From Myxococcus sp. CA023 (lineage in GTDB: Bacteria > Myxococcota > Myxococcia > Myxococcales > Myxococcaceae), in contig NZ_JAAEAH010000038.1 in NCBI RefSeq assembly GCF_010998615.1, forward strand, positions 1 to 64,000: DNA of 64,000 bases, given 5' to 3'. Each line of letters opens with the position of its first letter. Position 1 is the first letter of the stretch. The translations under genes and the position numbers were made by a program. Below are positions 17,507 through 26,241 of the stretch, in pieces. The notes under the pieces were generated by a model. The model was not told where the DNA came from. It did no database searches and saw only the letters and a program-made list of their open reading frames with translations.

Positions 17507-19135
17507 ATGCGTAAAGCCCGTACTTCGAGAGAGAAGGCTGCCGACACCGATGTCGCCGTCGAGGCCGACACGGAGAAGCCACGCCGCAAGCGCGCCGCGA
17601 AGACGGTGGAGCGAGACGAGGCCGAGAAGCCCGCCCCGCGCGCCCGCCGCAGCGCCGCCCGCCGCGACGAAGAGCCCGGCGCCGAGGTCGAGGAGGCCCC
17701 CGCCGAGCCGCCCCGTCCGGTGCTCACCCCCATCTCCCGCCCGGTGCGGGACGACGACCTCCAGGAGGCTCGTATCTCCGGCGAGTCCGAAGAGCCGGCT
17801 GCCTCCCTGCCGCCTCCTCCGGAGCCCCCTGAGACTCCCGCCATCACGGAAGTCACCCGGGATGGCGAGCCCATGCAGGTCATCAAGCTCAATGACCTGA
17901 AGCGGATGAAGATCACCGACCTCTCGAAGATGGCCCACGACGTGGGCATCGAGGGGTACCAGGGCCTGAAGAAGCAGGACCTCATCTTCGCGCTGCTGGG
18001 CGGCATCGCCGACAAGCGCTTCGAGGTCCACGCGGAGGGCGTGCTGGAGCTGCTCAGCGACGGCTTCGGCTTCCTGCGCAGCGCGGACAGCGACTACCAG
18101 CCCAGCCCGGACGACATCTACGTGTCCCCGTCGCAGGTGCGCCGCTTCAACCTGCGCCCCGGCGACACGGTGACGGGCCCCATCCGCCAGCCCCGCGAGG
18201 GCGAGCGCTTCTTCGCGCTCCAGAAGGTGGACAAGGTCAACTTCGCGGACCCGATGTCGGACGCGGCGCGCGAGCGCATCCTGTTCGACAACCTCACGCC
18301 GCTCTATCCGACGCGCAAGCTCAAGCTGGAGCATGAGTCGTCGGAGATGACCACGCGCATCATCGACATGTTCTGCCCCATCGGTCTGGGCCAGCGCTGC
18401 CTCATCGTGGCGCCGCCGAAGGCCGGTAAGACGGTGCTGCTGCAGAACATCGCGCACGCCATCAGCCGCAACCACCCGGACGTGTACCTCATCGTGCTGC
18501 TCGTGGACGAGCGCCCGGAAGAGGTGACGGACATGGAGCGCAGCGTGCGCGGCGAGGTGGTGTCCTCCACCTTCGACGAGCCCGCCACGCGTCACGTGCA
18601 GGTGGCGGAGATGGTCATCGACAAGGCCAAGCGCCTGGTCGAGCAGAAGTACGACGTCTGCATCCTGCTGGACTCCATCACCCGTCTGGCGCGCGCCTAC
18701 AACACGGTGGTGCCCGCGTCCGGCAAGATTCTGTCCGGTGGCGTGGACGCCAACGCGCTCCACAAGCCCAAGCGCTTCTTCGGCGCCGCGCGCAACATCG
18801 AAGAGGGTGGCTCGCTGACCATCATCGGCACCGCGCTCATCGACACCGGCAGCCGCATGGACGAAGTCATCTTCGAGGAGTTCAAGGGCACGGGTAACTC
18901 CGAAATCGTCCTGGACCGGAAGCTGATGGAGAAGCGCATCTTCCCGACGCTGGACATCAACAAGTCCGGTACGCGCAAGGAGGAGCTGCTGCTCGGCCCG
19001 GGCGACCTGGTGCGCATCACCGCCCTGCGGCAGGTGCTCCACCCGTTCACCCCCATCGACGCGATGGAGTTCGTGCTCAAACACATGCGGCCCACCGCGT
19101 CGAATGCGGACTTCCTCGGGTCGATGAACCGGTAG
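17507..19135 (+). CDS. rho: Transcription termination factor Rho
   Basis: 542 residues from ATG 17507. The first ~120 residues are a disordered, alternating basic/acidic, Pro-rich extension. The Rho N-terminal helix bundle ([20 protein letters not shown]) and the RNA-binding cold-shock fold ([20 protein letters not shown]) follow, then the RecA-like ATPase with Walker [13 protein letters not shown] (Lys308), the [14 protein letters not shown] segment, the Q-loop/R-loop region and a conserved C-terminus. Rho is the hexameric helicase that ends unprotected transcripts. The open frame continues upstream to ATG 17318, but that part lacks the charged character of the extension and no ribosome-binding site precedes it. 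Confidence 0.95.
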   Translation: MRKARTSREKAADTDVAVEADTEKPRRKRAAKTVERDEAEKPAPRARRSAARRDEEPGAEVEEAPAEPPRPVLTPISRPVRDDDLQEARISGESEEPAASLPPPPEPPETPAITEVTRDGEPMQVIKLNDLKRMKITDLSKMAHDVGIEGYQGLKKQDLIFALLGGIADKRFEVHAEGVLELLSDGFGFLRSADSDYQPSPDDIYVSPSQVRRFNLRPGDTVTGPIRQPREGERFFALQKVDKVNFADPMSDAARERILFDNLTPLYPTRKLKLEHESSEMTTRIIDMFCPIGLGQRCLIVAPPKAGKTVLLQNIAHAISRNHPDVYLIVLLVDERPEEVTDMERSVRGEVVSSTFDEPATRHVQVAEMVIDKAKRLVEQKYDVCILLDSITRLARAYNTVVPASGKILSGGVDANALHKPKRFFGAARNIEEGGSLTIIGTALIDTGSRMDEVIFEEFKGTGNSEIVLDRKLMEKRIFPTLDINKSGTRKEELLLGPGDLVRITALRQVLHPFTPIDAMEFVLKHMRPTASNADFLGSMNR

Positions 19136-19160
19136 AGATTGTCTGAGCAAGGAGTGTCCA

Positions 19161-19475
19161 TTGCTCAGACACGGACGTTTCCGCCTGCTCACCCTCGTGC
19201 TGGGGGTGACGCTGGGCGGTGGTGGAGTGGGGTGTGACGGTTTGGGAGACCTGCCGCTGGAGGACGTGCCCCCGGTGCTGTCCGACCAGACCTGTTACAC
19301 GGACGACGACTGCGTGGCCAACGCGTGCTGTGGGCTGGGAACCGCCGTCACGCACGCGGACGAAGGCCCGACGTGTAGCGGCCCCTGTACCAGTGGCTGC
19401 CCGGAGGGCTCCATCGACTGCGGGCGTTGCATCCCCACCTGCCGTGAAGCGCGCTGCGCCGCCGCCTGCCAGTAG
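19161..19475 (+). CDS. Small cysteine-rich lipoprotein
   Basis: A 104-residue protein starting at TTG 19161 with AAGGAG six nt upstream. A basic, hydrophobic signal peptide ends at a Gly-rich lipobox (GGGGVGC), so it should be lipid-anchored. The mature part of about 80 residues has 13 Cys including the lipidated one, in clusters such as CYTDDDC, ACCG and CIPTC. These suggest a small disulfide-stapled extracytoplasmic domain. Its function is unknown. It begins 25 bp after rho but shares no obvious function with it. Confidence 0.75.
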   Translation: MLRHGRFRLLTLVLGVTLGGGGVGCDGLGDLPLEDVPPVLSDQTCYTDDDCVANACCGLGTAVTHADEGPTCSGPCTSGCPEGSIDCGRCIPTCREARCAAACQ

Positions 19476-19478
19476 GGC

Positions 19479-20705
19479 TCAGGCGGCGGGCGGCTGACGT
19501 TCAGCGGGCAGCGGTCCGGGCGTGGCCAGGGCCACCGCGGGCGCGGGCTGGGCCTTGAGCCGTGCGTAGTCGAAGCACGCCACCAGGACGGACGCCACGG
19601 GCACCGCGAAGAGGGCGCCCACCAGCCCGAAGAGCCGCTCTCCGGCGATGAGGGAGAAGGCGACGATGACGGGGTGCAGGTGCGCCGCCTGCCCCATGAT
19701 TTTGGGGTTGAGGAAGTACGCCTCTACCGCGTGGATGCCGATGATCCACGCGAGAATCGCCAGCCCCTTCTGGAAGCCGTCCGCCAGCGCGATGAGGACG
19801 ATGGGCACTGAGCTGAGGATGGTGCCGAAAATCGGGATGAGGCTGAAGAAGGTGGCGATGGTCGCCAGCAGGAACGCGAACTTCACGCCGAACAGCAGCA
19901 GCCCCATGAACGTCAGGATGCCGTTGACGATGCAGATGGTGACCTGCCCGCGCACCACGCCGGACAACGAGCGGTCGATGCGCTCCAGCAGTTGCCGCGC
20001 GTCGGTGGCGTACTCCGGCGGAATCAGCGTGCCGAAGTAGTTGCGGATGGCGTGCGCGTCGATGGAGAAGAACGCGGCCACCATCAGCACGAAGAAGAGC
20101 ATGAAGACGCCCGCGGCCACGCTGGTGACGATGCTGCGGGACACGTTGACGATGTCGCCCAGGTTCTCCTGCACCAGGATGGACACGCGCTTCACCGCGT
20201 CCCCCAGGAACTGCTCCAAATCCAGCGCGAAGCCGAAGGTGCCGTTGTTGCTCCCCGCGTCCGCGCCCTCCAGCGCGCGGTTGGAGAGCGCCACCGGAAT
20301 GCCTCGTGTGCTGAGCCACGTCTCCGCGCGCTGCGCGAGCTCCTGGACGTGCTCCGGGGTGAGCGTGTTGGCGAACGTCACCGCCTCACGGCTGACGCGG
20401 GACAGCTCGCGGTAGAGCTGCGGCACCAGCGCGACGATGAAGAGGTACACGCCCACGAAGAAGCCGGCGTAGATGAGCAGCAGCGCCGCCCAGCGCGGCA
20501 CCGGCCGGCCGGCCACCTTCACCCGGGAGATGCGCCCCACCAGCGGCTGCACCAGGTAGGCGATGAGCGCGGCGCCCGCGAAGGGCATGACCACCGAGCG
20601 GAAGGCCAACAGGACCAGTGCCAGGCTCAGCCACAACACTCCCAAGAGGAGCAGGCGCTTGCGTCGGTTGGCGGAGGCGGTGGAGTCCGAAGGCTGCTGC
20701 GACAT
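19479..20705 (-). CDS. AI-2E family transporter (PerM-like permease)
   Basis: A 408-residue membrane protein of the AI-2E exporter/PerM family. Helix pairs at the N-terminus (RLLLLGVLWLSLALVLLAFR, MPFAGAALIAYLVQPL) are followed by a large extracytoplasmic loop (~95-200) and a C-terminal helix block. The block carries the family signature of Gly/Pro-rich helices (IPIFGTILSSVPIVLIALAD, EAYFLNPKIMGQAAHLHPVI, LFGLVGALFAVPVASVLVAC). The family moves small solutes or signals; the substrate cannot be read from sequence. ATG 20705 is preferred over a longer frame beginning at 20741. Confidence 0.88.
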   Translation of the reverse strand: MSQQPSDSTASANRRKRLLLLGVLWLSLALVLLAFRSVVMPFAGAALIAYLVQPLVGRISRVKVAGRPVPRWAALLLIYAGFFVGVYLFIVALVPQLYRELSRVSREAVTFANTLTPEHVQELAQRAETWLSTRGIPVALSNRALEGADAGSNNGTFGFALDLEQFLGDAVKRVSILVQENLGDIVNVSRSIVTSVAAGVFMLFFVLMVAAFFSIDAHAIRNYFGTLIPPEYATDARQLLERIDRSLSGVVRGQVTICIVNGILTFMGLLLFGVKFAFLLATIATFFSLIPIFGTILSSVPIVLIALADGFQKGLAILAWIIGIHAVEAYFLNPKIMGQAAHLHPVIVAFSLIAGERLFGLVGALFAVPVASVLVACFDYARLKAQPAPAVALATPGPLPAERQPPAA

Positions 20706-20824
20706 GCCGTCTGGCTTACGGCAGTGCCTTCCCGGTGACAAGGGCCGCCACGTGAGCGCCCCGCCCGCGTCCTGGGAGGGGGATGGTGCCTGTTCAACAT
20801 TTCACCGGGTCACCCGGCGGCGGC

Positions 20825-21283
20825 TCAGGCGCTGGGCACCTGGAATGCGCCGAGCTTTGACTGGAGCCGCTCCAGGCAGTCGCGCATGTGCTTGCGCTTG
20901 ACGCGGCCCTCGGTGGCCTCGCCCAGGCCCAGCATCTGCTCGGTGAGCCAGCGGCTGAGGAGCAGCAGGGGCAGCCGGTCGCCCGGCACCAGGCCTCGCT
21001 CCAGGTAGCGCTTGTTGCGCATGTAGTCGTCGTAGGCGTCCGTTTCGCGCGCCAGCTCCCACTGCGCCAGCCGGAACGCCTCCGTGTAGACGGCCCGGGA
21101 CGGCCGGGGCCGGGGCTCCGTGAAGAGCGGCGCGAAGTGGCCACCGGTGTCCAGGTCCAGCTCCTCGACGGGCGGTGGCCACTGCAGCAGGTCCTTGTGC
21201 AGCAGCTTCGCCACCTCCTCCAGGAGGTGCTCCAGCAGGGAAATCGGTTTGAGGTCGAAGAGGTGGTCCCAGCGCGACGCCAT
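20825..21283 (-). CDS. Conserved-looking hypothetical cytosolic protein
   Basis: 152 residues with no signal peptide and no recognised domain. The composition is helical, rich in Leu, Trp, Arg and Glu (SLLEHLLEEVAKLLHKDLLQ near the N-terminus; LPLLLLSRWLTEQMLGLGEA near residue 110; a basic region RVKRKHMRDCLERLQ at the end). Codon use and third-position GC agree with the neighbours, so it is a real gene. It lies 15 bp after a lipoprotein gene and may be co-transcribed with it. Function unknown. Confidence 0.7.
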   Translation of the reverse strand: MASRWDHLFDLKPISLLEHLLEEVAKLLHKDLLQWPPPVEELDLDTGGHFAPLFTEPRPRPSRAVYTEAFRLAQWELARETDAYDDYMRNKRYLERGLVPGDRLPLLLLSRWLTEQMLGLGEATEGRVKRKHMRDCLERLQSKLGAFQVPSA

Positions 21284-21298
21284 GGCTTCTTCTCTACC

Positions 21299-21766
21299 TC
21301 AAATGCCGGCGTCGGCCGTGCCCGCGTCGGGGACGCCCGCGTCGGTGCCGCCGTCGTCCGTGCCCAGGCCCTGGCAGCAGGGGGGCACCTGCGCGAAGTA
21401 GAGCGCCGACTGGGAGCAGGACACGCGGATGTCGCGGCGGTAGGCGCTGCAGCCGGTGACGAAGCGGTCGCTCCCGCAGGTGGGCGGGGCCGCGGTCGCT
21501 GGGTCGCAGGCCTCCAGGGTGACGGCGCACACGGCGCGGGAGCGGTAGAAGCGAGCGTCGTTGCGGTCTCCGGGGACGACGGTGCACGTCGTGCGCTCGG
21601 TGCACGCCTGGAGGATGGGGCCGCTGGAGCACGGGCCCACCGTGCACTCCGGCTCGCAGTTGAGCGCTTCCGAGTCGTCACAGCGGGGCGCCTGGGTGCA
21701 CAGGTCTTCCGAGCACGCGGTGGTGAGCAGGGCGAGGAGCAGGGTCGGCAGGGCAAGACGGGACAC
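21299..21766 (-). CDS. Cysteine-rich lipoprotein with DAG-repeat tail
   Basis: A 155-residue protein starting at GTG 21766. The signal peptide ends with lipobox LLTTAC; the mature protein starts CSEDLCTQAP. About 17 Cys are spread over the mature part in pairs, indicating disulfides outside the cytoplasm. The C-terminus is a low-complexity Asp-Ala-Gly repeat (DAGVPDAGTADAG), a composition often seen as linker or tail in myxobacterial lipoproteins. Function unknown. It sits 17 bp downstream of the glutamine amidotransferase gene on the same strand. Confidence 0.72.
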   Translation of the reverse strand: MSRLALPTLLLALLTTACSEDLCTQAPRCDDSEALNCEPECTVGPCSSGPILQACTERTTCTVVPGDRNDARFYRSRAVCAVTLEACDPATAAPPTCGSDRFVTGCSAYRRDIRVSCSQSALYFAQVPPCCQGLGTDDGGTDAGVPDAGTADAGI

Positions 21767-21783
21767 GGAGGGCCTCTGTCAGG

Positions 21784-22539
21784 TCAGGTGAAGCGCTCGA
21801 GGAAGTTCAGCAGGATTCTGCGGCCCGCGGGAGAGGGCGTGAGGCCCGTCAGCAGCTGACGGACGTATTCGCCGGGCGCGGCGCCTCGCGCCACGGAGTC
21901 CCGCTCCAGGTCCTCCCGGCGGGCCTCGATGACGGCGCGAAGGGTGTCCACGCCGGCCTCTGGATGGAACTGAACGCCGCGCACGTTGGGGCGGAAGGCC
22001 AGTGCCTGCGCGGCTGTGTTCGCGTTGCCCGCAAGCACCTGCGCGCCGTCGGGAATGTGCGAGACGATGTCCTCGTGCGTCGCCTGCGCGATGAAGCGCT
22101 CCGGCACGCCGTCGAAGAGTGGGTCCTGCTTGCCGGCCTCGGTGAGCGTCACCTCGACGCTGCCCGTCTCCCGCCCCTGGGGATTGCGCGAGACGCGGCC
22201 GCCATACGCATGCGCCAGGAGCTGCTGGCCGAAGCACACGCCCAGCACGGGCGTGCCTCGCTCACCGGCCTCCACCATGAAGTCCACGGCGCGCTTCATC
22301 CACGGCTCGAGCGCCGTCACCGACAGCGGCGAGCCCGTCATCATCACCGCGTCGTAGCCATCCGCGCGCGTGGGCAAGGGGGCGCCCCGGTGCGCCAGCA
22401 CGATGTCGAAGCGGTAGCCGGACAGTCCAATGGCTTGCAGAAACCACCGGTCGTAGTCGCCGACGGAGACGCGCACGGCCTCGGCCGCGTCACCGGCTTT
22501 CAGCAAGAGGACGTTCTTCACCGCCGTAGGTTGCCGCAT
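21784..22539 (-). CDS. Class I glutamine amidotransferase (GMP-synthase-GATase-like)
   Basis: A 251-residue protein with a complete triad: nucleophile Cys102 in GVCFGQQLLAHAYGG, His192 and Glu194 in VQFHPEAG. The N-terminal strand VKNVLLLKAGDAAEAVRVSV and the MTGSPLSVTA oxyanion-loop region fit the GuaA-type GATase fold. It lacks an ATP-pyrophosphatase partner, so it is a stand-alone amidase or hydrolase. The divergent neighbour is a glutamine-synthetase-like ligase. In gamma-glutamyl-amine pathways a class I GATase (PuuD type) hydrolyses the gamma-glutamyl product, so such a role is possible. GGGGA precedes ATG 22539; longer frames overlap the divergent gene. Confidence 0.85.
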   Translation of the reverse strand: MRQPTAVKNVLLLKAGDAAEAVRVSVGDYDRWFLQAIGLSGYRFDIVLAHRGAPLPTRADGYDAVMMTGSPLSVTALEPWMKRAVDFMVEAGERGTPVLGVCFGQQLLAHAYGGRVSRNPQGRETGSVEVTLTEAGKQDPLFDGVPERFIAQATHEDIVSHIPDGAQVLAGNANTAAQALAFRPNVRGVQFHPEAGVDTLRAVIEARREDLERDSVARGAAPGEYVRQLLTGLTPSPAGRRILLNFLERFT

Positions 22540-22742
22540 TGCGTCCCCATTCCTACCGTGTCGTGCCCCGCGTGTCCGTTCCTGGCCAGTCGCAGTGGAA
22601 CGCGCCCGTGTGCTTCGAGGTACCCAAATGATCGGCGCCCGTTGGCTCACCTTCTCATTCATCGTCCCCAGTCTGGGCATGGCCGGGCGGCGGGTGGAGC
22701 CCCAGGTGTCGGGCGTTTCCAGCAAGAGAGGGGATTGAACCG

Positions 22743-24206
22743 ATGCCGACCCGACCCAAGGCGAAGGTCCTGACACACCCTGCCATGGCTCGCCGGGTTC
22801 GCGGCAAGGCATCGCGTGCACCGGCGCGAGGCTCGGCGGTGCGGGACGCGGCGAGCGTGGACTCGCTGCGCCGGTGGCTGGACGAAAAGGGCATCCAGAA
22901 GGTGAAGGTGGGCGCGGTGGACGTCGATGGCGTCTGGCGCGGCAAGTACATCTCCCTGGAGAAGTTCCTCAGCGCCGCCAAGGGCGGCCTGGGCTTCTGT
23001 GACGTCGTCTTCGGCTGGGACTTGAGCGATGATCTGCTCGACAACACCCAGGTGACGGGCTGGCACACTGGATACCCGGATGCCCACGCGAAGGTGGACC
23101 TGTCCACTGGCCGCGTCATTCCCTGGGAGCCGGACACCGCGGCGTTCCTGCTCGACTTCGAAAACCCCGACGGCACGCCTTTCGAGGCGAGCCCCCGGCA
23201 GTTGCTCCAGAAGGTGGCCGCCCGCGCGCGCTCGTTGGGGTACCTGCCGCGCTTCGGCGCGGAGTACGAGTTCTTCATCTTCAAGGAGCAGCCGCAGAGC
23301 CTGCGCGACAAGGACTTCCAGGGGCTGACGCCGCTGACGCCGGGCATGTTCGGCTATTCGTGGCTGCGCACGTCGCTCAACGCGCCGCTGGTGCATGCGC
23401 TCATCGACGGGTGCAACGCCTTCGGCCTGGGCATCGAGGGCTTCCACACGGAGACGGGGCCGGGCGTCTTCGAGGCGGCCATCTGCTACGACGACATCGA
23501 GAAGTCGGCGGACAAGGCTGCGCTCTTCAAGACGGTGGTGAAGGAGATTTGCGCCCGCCACGGCGTCACCGCGTGCTTCATGGCGAAGGTGAACGCGAAG
23601 CTGCCGGGGTGCTCGGGGCACGTCCACCAGTCGCTGTGGGATTTGGACGGGGAGCAGAACCTCTTCCACGACGCGAAGGCGCCACACGGCATGAGCACGT
23701 TGCTGCGCCACTACATCGGCGGGCAGGTGGCGCTGATGCCGGAGCTCACCGCGCTCTACTGGCCCACCATCAACAGCTACAAGCGCAGCGTGGAGAACAC
23801 CTGGGCGCCCACCACGGTGACGTGGGGCCTGGAGAACCGCACCACCGCCATCCGCGTCATCGGTGAGAACGCCAAGGCGATGCGCCTGGAGTACCGGCAA
23901 CTGGGCGCGGACATGAACGCGTACATCGGCATGGCGGTCAGTCTGGCCGCGGGCCTGTGGGGCATCGAGAACGAGGTGGAGCCGCCCGCGCCCTGCGAGG
24001 CCAACGCCTACGCGAAGAACGACGCGCCGCCCTTGCCCCGCAACCTCAAGGACGCGGTGGCGCTGCTGAAGGGCAGCGAGCGCGCGCGGGAGTTGCTGGG
24101 CGACGGCTTCGTGGACCACTTCGTGCGCACGCGCGAGTGGGAGGTGCGTCAGTACGAGCGCGCCGTCACCAACTGGGAGTTGGAGCGTTACCTGGAGCTC
24201 ATCTGA
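22743..24206 (+). CDS. Glutamine-synthetase-like ligase (gamma-glutamylation type)
   Basis: A 487-residue GS-fold enzyme. After a ~38-residue basic N-terminal extension come the beta-grasp (VKVGAVDVDGVWRGKYISLE) and the catalytic barrel. The barrel has the metal-ligand strand FGAEYEFFIF, EGFHTETGPGVFEAAICYDD, the ATP-site GCSGHVHQSLWD and the NRTTAIRVIGENAKAMRLEYR glutamate-binding region. The sequence diverges from classical GlnA (no adenylylation loop seen) and resembles PuuA/GlnA3-like enzymes that ligate glutamate to amines. Its stop overlaps the start of the Fe-alcohol dehydrogenase by 1 nt. The substrate amine cannot be told from sequence. Confidence 0.85.
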   Translation: MPTRPKAKVLTHPAMARRVRGKASRAPARGSAVRDAASVDSLRRWLDEKGIQKVKVGAVDVDGVWRGKYISLEKFLSAAKGGLGFCDVVFGWDLSDDLLDNTQVTGWHTGYPDAHAKVDLSTGRVIPWEPDTAAFLLDFENPDGTPFEASPRQLLQKVAARARSLGYLPRFGAEYEFFIFKEQPQSLRDKDFQGLTPLTPGMFGYSWLRTSLNAPLVHALIDGCNAFGLGIEGFHTETGPGVFEAAICYDDIEKSADKAALFKTVVKEICARHGVTACFMAKVNAKLPGCSGHVHQSLWDLDGEQNLFHDAKAPHGMSTLLRHYIGGQVALMPELTALYWPTINSYKRSVENTWAPTTVTWGLENRTTAIRVIGENAKAMRLEYRQLGADMNAYIGMAVSLAAGLWGIENEVEPPAPCEANAYAKNDAPPLPRNLKDAVALLKGSERARELLGDGFVDHFVRTREWEVRQYERAVTNWELERYLELI

Positions 24207-25414
24207 TGAGCACAAATGAGGCAGCCGCCATGAAGCCGTTCGACATTCCCTCCGAGCCGCGCGTCACCGAGATGGCGTGGCCCACGCGCATCGTCTTCGG
24301 CGCCGGCGCGCTGCTGCGCCTGCCCGCGCAGGCCCAGCGTCTGGGCATCCAGCGCCCGCTGCTGGTGACGGACGCGGGCGTGGTGAAGGCGGGGCTGGCC
24401 GCGCGCGTGGCGGACGTGCTCAAGACGGCGGGACTGGCCTGTGAAGTCTTCGATCGCGTGGAGCCCAACCCCACCGAGCGTGACGTCTTCGCGGGCCTGG
24501 AGGCGTACCGGAGCCACGCCTGCGACGGCATCGTCGCGCTGGGGGGCGGCAGCGCCCTGGACGCGGGCAAGCTGATTCAGCTCCTCACCACGCACGAGCC
24601 GCCGCTCAGCCGCTACGACGACGCGAAGGGCGGCGACCAGTACGTGCGCGACGACCTGCCGCCGCTCATCGCGATTCCCACCACCGCGGGCACCGGCTCC
24701 GAGGTGGGGCGCTCGGGCGTGGTGACGCTGGAGGACACGGGCCGCAAGACGGTCATCTTCAGCCCGCACCTGTTGCCGCGCGCCGCCATCTGCGACCCGG
24801 AGCTGACGCTGGGGCTGCCGCCGGGCATCACCGCGGCCACGGGCATGGATGCCTTCACCCATTGCCTGGAGGCCTACCTGGCCAATGGCTTCCACCCGCT
24901 GGCGGACGCGGTGGCCATTGACGGCATCTACCGCGTGGGCCGCTCGCTGGAGACGGCGGTGCGCGAGGGCAAGGACCTGGCCGCACGCACGGACATGATG
25001 GTGGCGGCGATGGAGGGCGCCATGGCCTTCCAGAAGGGCCTGGGGGCCTGCCACGCGCTGGCCCACGCGCTCACGCCCGTGTCCAACGTGCACCACGGCC
25101 TGGCGAATGCCATCGTCCTGCCCGTGGTGATGGAGTTCAACCGCGCCGTCTGTACGGCGCGGCTGGCCCGGGTCGCGGTGGCGCTGGGGGACACGACGCA
25201 GGCGAGTGAAGAGGTGCTCGCGGGCAACGCCATCGACCGGGTGCGCAAGCTCAATGCGGCTGTGGGCATTCCCTCGCGGCTGCGCGACGCGGGCGTCCAG
25301 GAGAAGGACCTGGAGCGGATTGCCGAGAAGGCCTTCCAGGATGCCTCGCACCTGAGCAACCCGCGGAAGGTGTCGCAGGCGGACCTGCTGGCCATGGCGC
25401 GCGAGGCTTACTGA
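24206..25414 (+). CDS. Iron-containing alcohol dehydrogenase
   Basis: A 402-residue group III (Fe-ADH) dehydrogenase. NAD-binding region: IVALGGGSALDAGKL and IPTTAGTGSEVGRSGVVTL. The metal site has a His in DAFTHCLEAYLANGFHPLAD and His residues in GACHALAHALTPVSNVHHGL, plus an upstream Asp. It interconverts alcohols and aldehydes. Its start overlaps the GS-like gene stop (TGATG). Co-translation with a gamma-glutamylating ligase suggests the two act on one amine or amino-alcohol substrate, for example handling the aldehyde made in amine breakdown; that link is inferred. ATG 24206 gives residues MSTNEAAA. Confidence 0.92.
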   Translation: MSTNEAAAMKPFDIPSEPRVTEMAWPTRIVFGAGALLRLPAQAQRLGIQRPLLVTDAGVVKAGLAARVADVLKTAGLACEVFDRVEPNPTERDVFAGLEAYRSHACDGIVALGGGSALDAGKLIQLLTTHEPPLSRYDDAKGGDQYVRDDLPPLIAIPTTAGTGSEVGRSGVVTLEDTGRKTVIFSPHLLPRAAICDPELTLGLPPGITAATGMDAFTHCLEAYLANGFHPLADAVAIDGIYRVGRSLETAVREGKDLAARTDMMVAAMEGAMAFQKGLGACHALAHALTPVSNVHHGLANAIVLPVVMEFNRAVCTARLARVAVALGDTTQASEEVLAGNAIDRVRKLNAAVGIPSRLRDAGVQEKDLERIAEKAFQDASHLSNPRKVSQADLLAMAREAY

Positions 25415-25423
25415 GCCGCCGTC

Positions 25424-25449
25424 CGCCGGGGGAGGGGATTCCCCCGGCG
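25424..25449. terminator. Bidirectional hairpin between convergent genes
   Basis: A perfect 10-bp stem, CGCCGGGGGA (25424-25433) and TCCCCCGGCG (25440-25449), with a GGGGAT loop. It lies between the Fe-ADH stop and the convergent lipoprotein stop. There is no T-run on either side, so it would act as a roadblock or RNA 3' stabiliser rather than a classical terminator. Confidence 0.55.
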
Positions 25450-25463
25450 CGCCGCTTCATGGC

Positions 25464-26039
25464 TCAGGGCGCTTCGTCCATGGCGCCCATGCCGCCGCCC
25501 TCGGTGCCACCATCCGACAGCACCGGGGCACCCGTGCCCTCCGGTTCGGTGTCGCCTCCCGCGCCCACCACGGTGCCCGTCACGGGCGTGCCGCCTTCCT
25601 CGGGGGTGAACTCCAACGTCTCCACGAACACGCGGCCGGGCAGGCGCAGGTCCATGGCGTTGATGCGCTCCTGGCTTCGAAGCTCGTAGAGCTGCTGCGC
25701 CACCGGGCCCGCGGGGATGCGGTCGTCGGAGAAGAAGATGTACATGCGGACCTTCCCCTCCTGCACGGGGATGCGGAAGCTCGTGTGCGCCACGGGCTTG
25801 TTCGCATCACAGCGGATGGAGCGGTTCTCCCGCGTCAGCGTGAGCTGCCGGATGACGCCCTTCTCCGACACTGTGTACAGCATGCAGTAAGGAAGCTGGC
25901 CGTCGGAGGGGATGACCTCCACCGTGGCCCCGCCCGTCTTCCGCAGCTGGGCCCGCGTGGGCCTGTCCGTCGACTTCTTCCCGTCACAAGCCGCGCCACA
26001 CAGCGCGGCCACCGCCAACAACCCAGTCCAGCGCCTCAT
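25464..26039 (-). CDS. Putative lipoprotein of unknown function
   Basis: A 191-residue protein with GGAGGGA before ATG 26039. The signal peptide ends in GAAC (around residue 18), a usable lipobox. The central ~110 residues alternate strands (TVEVIPSDGQLPYCMLYTVS, RQLTLTRENRSIRC, VRMYIFFSDDRIPAG), suggesting a beta-rich domain with two Cys that could pair. The last ~45 residues are Gly/Thr/Glu low complexity. No family was recognised. It is convergent with the Fe-ADH gene. Confidence 0.68.
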   Translation of the reverse strand: MRRWTGLLAVAALCGAACDGKKSTDRPTRAQLRKTGGATVEVIPSDGQLPYCMLYTVSEKGVIRQLTLTRENRSIRCDANKPVAHTSFRIPVQEGKVRMYIFFSDDRIPAGPVAQQLYELRSQERINAMDLRLPGRVFVETLEFTPEEGGTPVTGTVVGAGGDTEPEGTGAPVLSDGGTEGGGMGAMDEAP

Positions 26040-26241
26040 GTGTCCCTCCCGGGATGTGGAAGAGCCTTCACCTGCCCCCCCCAGCCTACTTCGGAGCTTC
26101 GTCCTGAGGGGAGGTCAGGGGTTGTCCTGTGGCAGGTCGCGCCAACTGCAACGACCGCCAGTGCACACCGCGACCGGGCGGGCGCGCGCATGCACGGCGT
26201 CATGTCCTCCGCGCGCGACGTGGGCGCGCTCCTGACGGGGC

